DNA from: Apostichopus californicus
Taxonomy: Eukaryota > Echinodermata > Holothuroidea > Aspidochirotida > Stichopodidae
Assembly: GCA_020650975.1 (NCBI GenBank)
Contig: JAIPMN010001887.1
Location: 1 to 30,429 of the forward strand
Length of the DNA stretch: 30,429 nt
Direction: 5' to 3'
In this document: positions 27,401 to 30,429 of the stretch, piece by piece
Layout of the letters: each line of letters starts with the position of its first letter
Numbering within the stretch: the stretch's first letter is position 1
Notes under the pieces: generated by a model
The model's input: only the letters and a program-made list of their open reading frames with translations
Told to the model about the DNA's origin: nothing
Databases searched by the model: none
Made by a program: the position numbers and the translations under genes

Positions 27401-29779
27401 CAAGGAAACAGCAACTTCTCGCTGTACATTGTTAAGGCATTGTAGAACCTCTTGACGATGAAAGGCCTGGTATTAAGATGGCCGACCTAGTTCTGATGTG
27501 TCGGCTATGTTTTAACCTAAGGCTACCCGCCGTTCAGCTGACAAAGCATTATACTGCACAGTGGTCAAACTAACAAGACAAGGCCTGTTGTGTAAGCACA
27601 TGTCGGGTCTTGCAAAAGAATTTGAAGGTATTGGCTTACATGGCGAAATCTAAGCAGAATTTTGTTTCCTTCAAATTGTATTTTAGGACTAATGATGCAA
27701 CAAGACCACGTGGTATCAACAGAAAGGCATGTGCAAAGTATGTCACAACGGCGATGTTATAATAGACTCTCATCACTATTGACTTACTATAAACAAAAGA
27801 AAAGTCACGTGAAAATGCATTGTTTCCATGGCGGCCAAATATGCTCATAGTGAACGAGCAAGAAGGAATTAATACGATCGTTCCTCGTGGCTATCAAGTG
27901 TTATTTAAAAAAACTATGATTGACATATTGTTTCATTAACGCTCAACAGCTCATCAAAATACGTGCAATAACCGAACACGTCACACTTTTAGACTTGTTT
28001 TTCTGGTCCTGGCTAATATGCGGTATTGCAAACTGGTCAGCTTAAAAGTTTGCCTAAGATATATCTTTTTATGTACCTTTCTTGGCCTTCCATAGCAGAA
28101 ACCAAAGATTCCTTTTTGTAATCGATGACGTCATCCGCTCCTAGTGATCGTACCATTTGGAACCCATCGGCGCTGCATGTGGTTGTCACGTGACATTCCC
28201 ATGCTTTCAAGAGTTGAATAACAAAGCTTCCAATACCACCAGTGCCAGCTAAAACTAGGACTCTGTAAATAAATTAGACAGATCTGGAATTAAAGAGAGG
28301 TTACTCGGAAAATGCCCGAATAAGTAAAATACGTTAGTAAATCACTTTTATATAAAACTCCCTCATTCCTTTATTGAACAGTTCTGCAATCCATTTGTGT
28401 AATTATAAGGGCTCTAGCAATAGGCAAGCGGTTTTGTTTTTGTATATAGCTATACTGTTGGCATTTTATCCGGGTCTACTAGAAAACTCTTCTGATAACA
28501 ACTTAACAAATGGTTATGGAACAATATATAGGAGAAAAACTTGTATAAGGCGCCTTATTCGTATACAAAATTGTGACGTCACATAAGTGAGCAAGGCGCT
28601 GCTAGTAGAGCTACTCGTCTGGCCTGGATTAATGAAGTCATTGTTAATCCTGACAATGTAATTGGTACTGAAGAGGGATAAAAGCAGACACGGTTTGCTC
28701 CGGTAAATTAAAGCAACATGCATACAACTTTGCCTGACGAGAGGGGGCTCGTGAGCTAAAGCCCCTTAGCTCGGGAACATTTTATAGGGCTATAATAGAA
28801 ATATGGGATGAACATGTAACCTATACATTTTCCGTAATTGTTTCCTTTACCGTTTGCCTTTAGCCGAGGATGGGTTAATTCCAGCTTTTTCAAGCGCCGG
28901 ATATGACGTGTTGATGACGTAAGGAAGTGAAGCAGATTGTGTATGAGTCATGTTTTTAGGCTTTAAGCTGACGTCACGTTCAGATGTCAAGAAATACTGA
29001 GCAAGAGTTCCGGCAGGATTGAAGAGCATGACACTCGTCCAAACCTGGAGAATAAAGTCCAGGACAGGATCATATGTAAACAGGTAAGAGAATGATGCCT
29101 TATATTACCTGCTGGGCTTGGAATGAGGCTGTACTAGGCCTGAACTGGGGCTGGAGTATGCATTGTTTATATAATGTCGGCTGGTGCTGGATTGATGGCC
29201 AGAGACTGAGAGTCGAATGTGCCAAGATCAGGCAGGGATTGGGTTTGGCTGTGATCGGACTGGGCTGTGATTGGGCAGAGTCGATAAGTAGTGGAGCAGG
29301 GGCAGGAGTGGAGTTTGGCTTGAGGCTGAATTGATACTGAAATGTGATCATCTGGGTCTGATATAGACTGGGGATTCATGAGACCTGGTGTCCAGTGTTA
29401 ACTGGGTAACAAATGGGTACTGAGGATAATGGTGGTATAACGGTATCCCACTAATGTCCCCACCACAACCCTCTCTGTCTCTCTTCCAGGGGCTCGCAAT
29501 ATAATATTGATTTGGATTCTATATATTAAGTATTGAAAGATATAAGCAAAACCGATCCCACACAATATAAGGTCACTTCCAGTTTCAAACTTTACATAGA
29601 CAATTACATTATTTCCTCGAATAGAAGCTACTGTAGTCACGGTAACGCATCATTATTGTATTTTTAAGATCAGGAAGACTAACCTCATCACCTGGTTTGA
29701 ATTTCATCACGAGTTCACCGACCTCTTCCACCACTCCTGAACAGTCTCGGCCAATTACGAAAGGAAATTCGTTAGAAAA
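24409..29779 (-). CDS. RTN4IP1: RTN4IP1-like mitochondrial NAD(P)H oxidoreductase (MDR family), last six exons; 5' end outside window
   Basis: Coding exons are complement(join(24409..24528,25108..25200,26962..27145,28077..28262,28851..29044,29684..29779)), 290 codons plus TGA, all GT-AG and in phase. RTN4IP1/OPA10 is a mitochondrial medium-chain dehydrogenase/reductase of the quinone-oxidoreductase type, known from coenzyme Q and respiratory-chain work. In order, the exons encode FPFVIGRDCSGVVEEVG and FKPGDE (catalytic-domain GroES fold), THTQSASLPYV, the Rossmann nucleotide-binding loop LAGTGGIGSF, LGADDVIDYK, then IVTPVMRNLDRFG, and finally LDEIAELVQEGK and QGHARGKMVVTI near the C terminus. 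The human protein is 396 aa, so about 100 N-terminal residues, including the mitochondrial presequence, are missing to the right. Where RTN4IP1 usually has a DNVGG motif, this protein reads FCTRGGND, so it could be a diverged paralog. Confidence 0.88.
24529..25107 (-). other. Last intron of the RTN4IP1-like gene
   Basis: A 579-bp intron, slightly richer in GC (24850-25060) than the other non-coding DNA, which hints at an old unrecognised repeat. No RNA gene was seen. Confidence 0.6.
26042..26070 (+). other. G-quadruplex-type G-run cluster
   Basis: At least four runs of four or more G separated by 1-5 nt (G8 A G4 T G5 TCAGC G4). It lies in an intron of the minus-strand gene, so the transcript carries the C-rich complement and any quadruplex would form in the non-template-for-RNA sense only as DNA. 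Folding is inference from the pattern. Confidence 0.5.
26234..26876. mobile_element. hAT-like non-autonomous element in an intron of the RTN4IP1-like gene
   Basis: The left end reads (CA)GGGGCGGATGCAGG and the right end, inverted, reads CAGGCGCGGATCCAGG. Direct repeats ATCTATCA flank it at 26234-26241 and 26869-26876, which fits an 8-bp hAT duplication, although the first two bases of the left terminus overlap the duplication. It carries the palindrome GCGCCAACCGATGGTGGCGC (inverse orientation) and matches the fragment at 1-109. The interior holds a weak tRNA A-box-like stretch on the minus strand (about 26520-26556) and a long pyrimidine tract at 26750-26812. No transposase is present. Confidence 0.8.
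26750..26812 (+). repeat. T/C-only tract
   Basis: Some 60 bases of T with interspersed C. On the minus strand this would translate as a Lys/Glu/Arg-rich low-complexity peptide, which is not evidence of a gene. It sits in the right half of the 26242-26868 element, inside an intron. Confidence 0.8.
27146..28076 (-). other. Intron of the RTN4IP1-like gene
   Basis: A 931-bp intron between the exons ending at 28077 and starting at 27145. No recognised repeat, RNA gene or alternative exon was seen. Confidence 0.6.
28263..28850 (-). other. Intron of the RTN4IP1-like gene
   Basis: A 588-bp intron with donor CG|GTAAAG and acceptor TTTATTTACAG. It has short open frames on both strands but nothing recognisable. 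Confidence 0.6.
29045..29683 (-). other. Intron of the RTN4IP1-like gene with cryptically simple sequence
   Basis: A 639-bp intron. Between 29105 and 29390 the plus strand is a degenerate run of GGGCTG, CTGGA, TGGGCTGTGATTGG-like words, as left by an old minisatellite. The long open frames it produces on both strands reflect this bias in composition. Confidence 0.55.
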
Positions 29780-30250
29780 CTGAAAAGAAATCATTTAAGA
29801 TTACTGTGCACATTCCCTACTATAATCCCTGACAGATGAACATGCATTGCAGGCGGTGTATGAGGGTGGTCACATAATGGATTTACGGATAATCCGCTGT
29901 TAGTGACCCAGTCAGGTATCGTGCGACGGGGCAAAACTAATAGAGAGGGTCGCCCGCTTGTTTTGTACTGATGGTGCTAAGATGCTAAGTCACCCCAGGG
30001 GAGGGGTCTAAGAGGAAGAATGACAGTAAGAAACCTCTCTCTTTTAATTTTTTTTGTAAAATGGTGGTGGCGCGTAAATCCCAAATGGTGCTTTATTTTG
30101 CATGTTTGGAAACAATGTTGAAGAATTTTTGACTGTTCAGTCTACATGTAACCAATACAGAACTATAGTATTGTTCTATACAGTTGACAAAACCTTACAG
30201 TGGAATTACGATCTTCCTTACGGGGTTTCGAACCTCTGGACAGGCAATCA
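29780..30250. other. Intron sequence of the RTN4IP1-like gene, nothing recognised
   Basis: This lies 5' (minus strand) of the exon starting at 29779, after its acceptor GATTTCTTTTCAG. The next upstream exon is not in the window, so this is presumably intron. No other feature was found apart from the SINE that follows. Confidence 0.5.
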
Positions 30251-30429
30251 GTGTCCATGGCCTAGTGGTTAGGGTGTTTGCATAGAAAGCGGGAGGCCCG
30301 GGTTCGAATCCCGGTAGAGGCTGGAAGTTTTTCACTGTTCTGGATTTTCCATCTCATTAGAATTTCGAAGATGTGCTGTCTGCCAGTGGTTTTTGGGCTT
30401 AGCACTTCCCATTTTTTCTGAGGTTAAAG
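30251..30429 (+). mobile_element. tRNA-derived SINE, running to the window edge
   Basis: The tRNA-like head at 30251-30322 has an A box TGGCCTAGTGG (30258-30268) and a perfect B box GGTTCGAATCC (30301-30311), followed directly by non-tRNA body sequence. The body motif GGATTTTCCATCTCAT (30342-30357) matches the SINE at 7738-7912. That suggests a common tail joined to different tRNA heads. Its end is not reached. Confidence 0.72.

Noticed and set aside
29100..29379. Overlapping open frames on both strands
   Set aside because: They come from a degenerate GGCTG-rich simple sequence inside an intron of the RTN4IP1-like gene.

Overview
This is eukaryotic (metazoan) nuclear DNA. It holds split genes with canonical GT-AG introns of about 0.4-1.8 kb, long AT-rich non-coding stretches, tRNA-derived SINEs, many short non-autonomous DNA transposons with poly-G/poly-C runs just inside their ends, and one 10-N assembly gap (12587-12596). 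The gene sequences and repeat style suggest a marine invertebrate, most likely a deuterostome such as an echinoderm. That assignment is inference; nothing in the window proves it.

Four protein genes can be supported. (1) A minus-strand gene at 3744-5114 encodes a psq-type helix-turn-helix plus a CENP-B/Tc5-type helix-turn-helix, as in pogo-derived proteins, with no DDE domain visible and a probable frameshift at an A7 run. (2) A plus-strand gene at 8278-10336 has two coding exons and encodes an acidic N-terminal region followed by ten C2H2 zinc fingers. (3) A complete seven-coding-exon gene for the translation initiation factor eIF2-alpha lies on the plus strand at 15316-21454 (311 aa, regulatory Ser51 intact). 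(4) The last six exons of a RTN4IP1-like mitochondrial oxidoreductase lie on the minus strand at 24409-29779; its 5' part is outside the window. eIF2-alpha and the RTN4IP1-like gene are convergent. Their stop codons lie about 3 kb apart, with a 53-bp minisatellite between them.

The rest is mostly transposon debris. Four elements look hAT-like, three with perfect 8-bp target duplications and one with an 8-9 bp flanking repeat. Several share a block containing a GCGCCAACC...GGTGGCGC palindrome. There is also a 367-bp TTAA-flanked element, a foldback cluster at 5942-6556 and three tRNA-derived SINEs.

The most striking observation is inside eIF2-alpha. Intron 5 (20076-20772) is largely a tandem array of ten 57-62 bp units. 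Each unit repeats the 3' splice site plus the first ~29 nt of exon 6, and all ten keep an intact TTCAG. The real exon 6 is the eleventh copy. Intron 4 (19316-19977) is almost entirely an older, degenerate array with a 54-59 bp period, whose last copy is the real acceptor plus the start of exon 5. Two consecutive introns of one housekeeping gene therefore seem to have grown by repeated duplication of their own acceptor/exon boundary. I know of no description of this arrangement, but I could not search for one.
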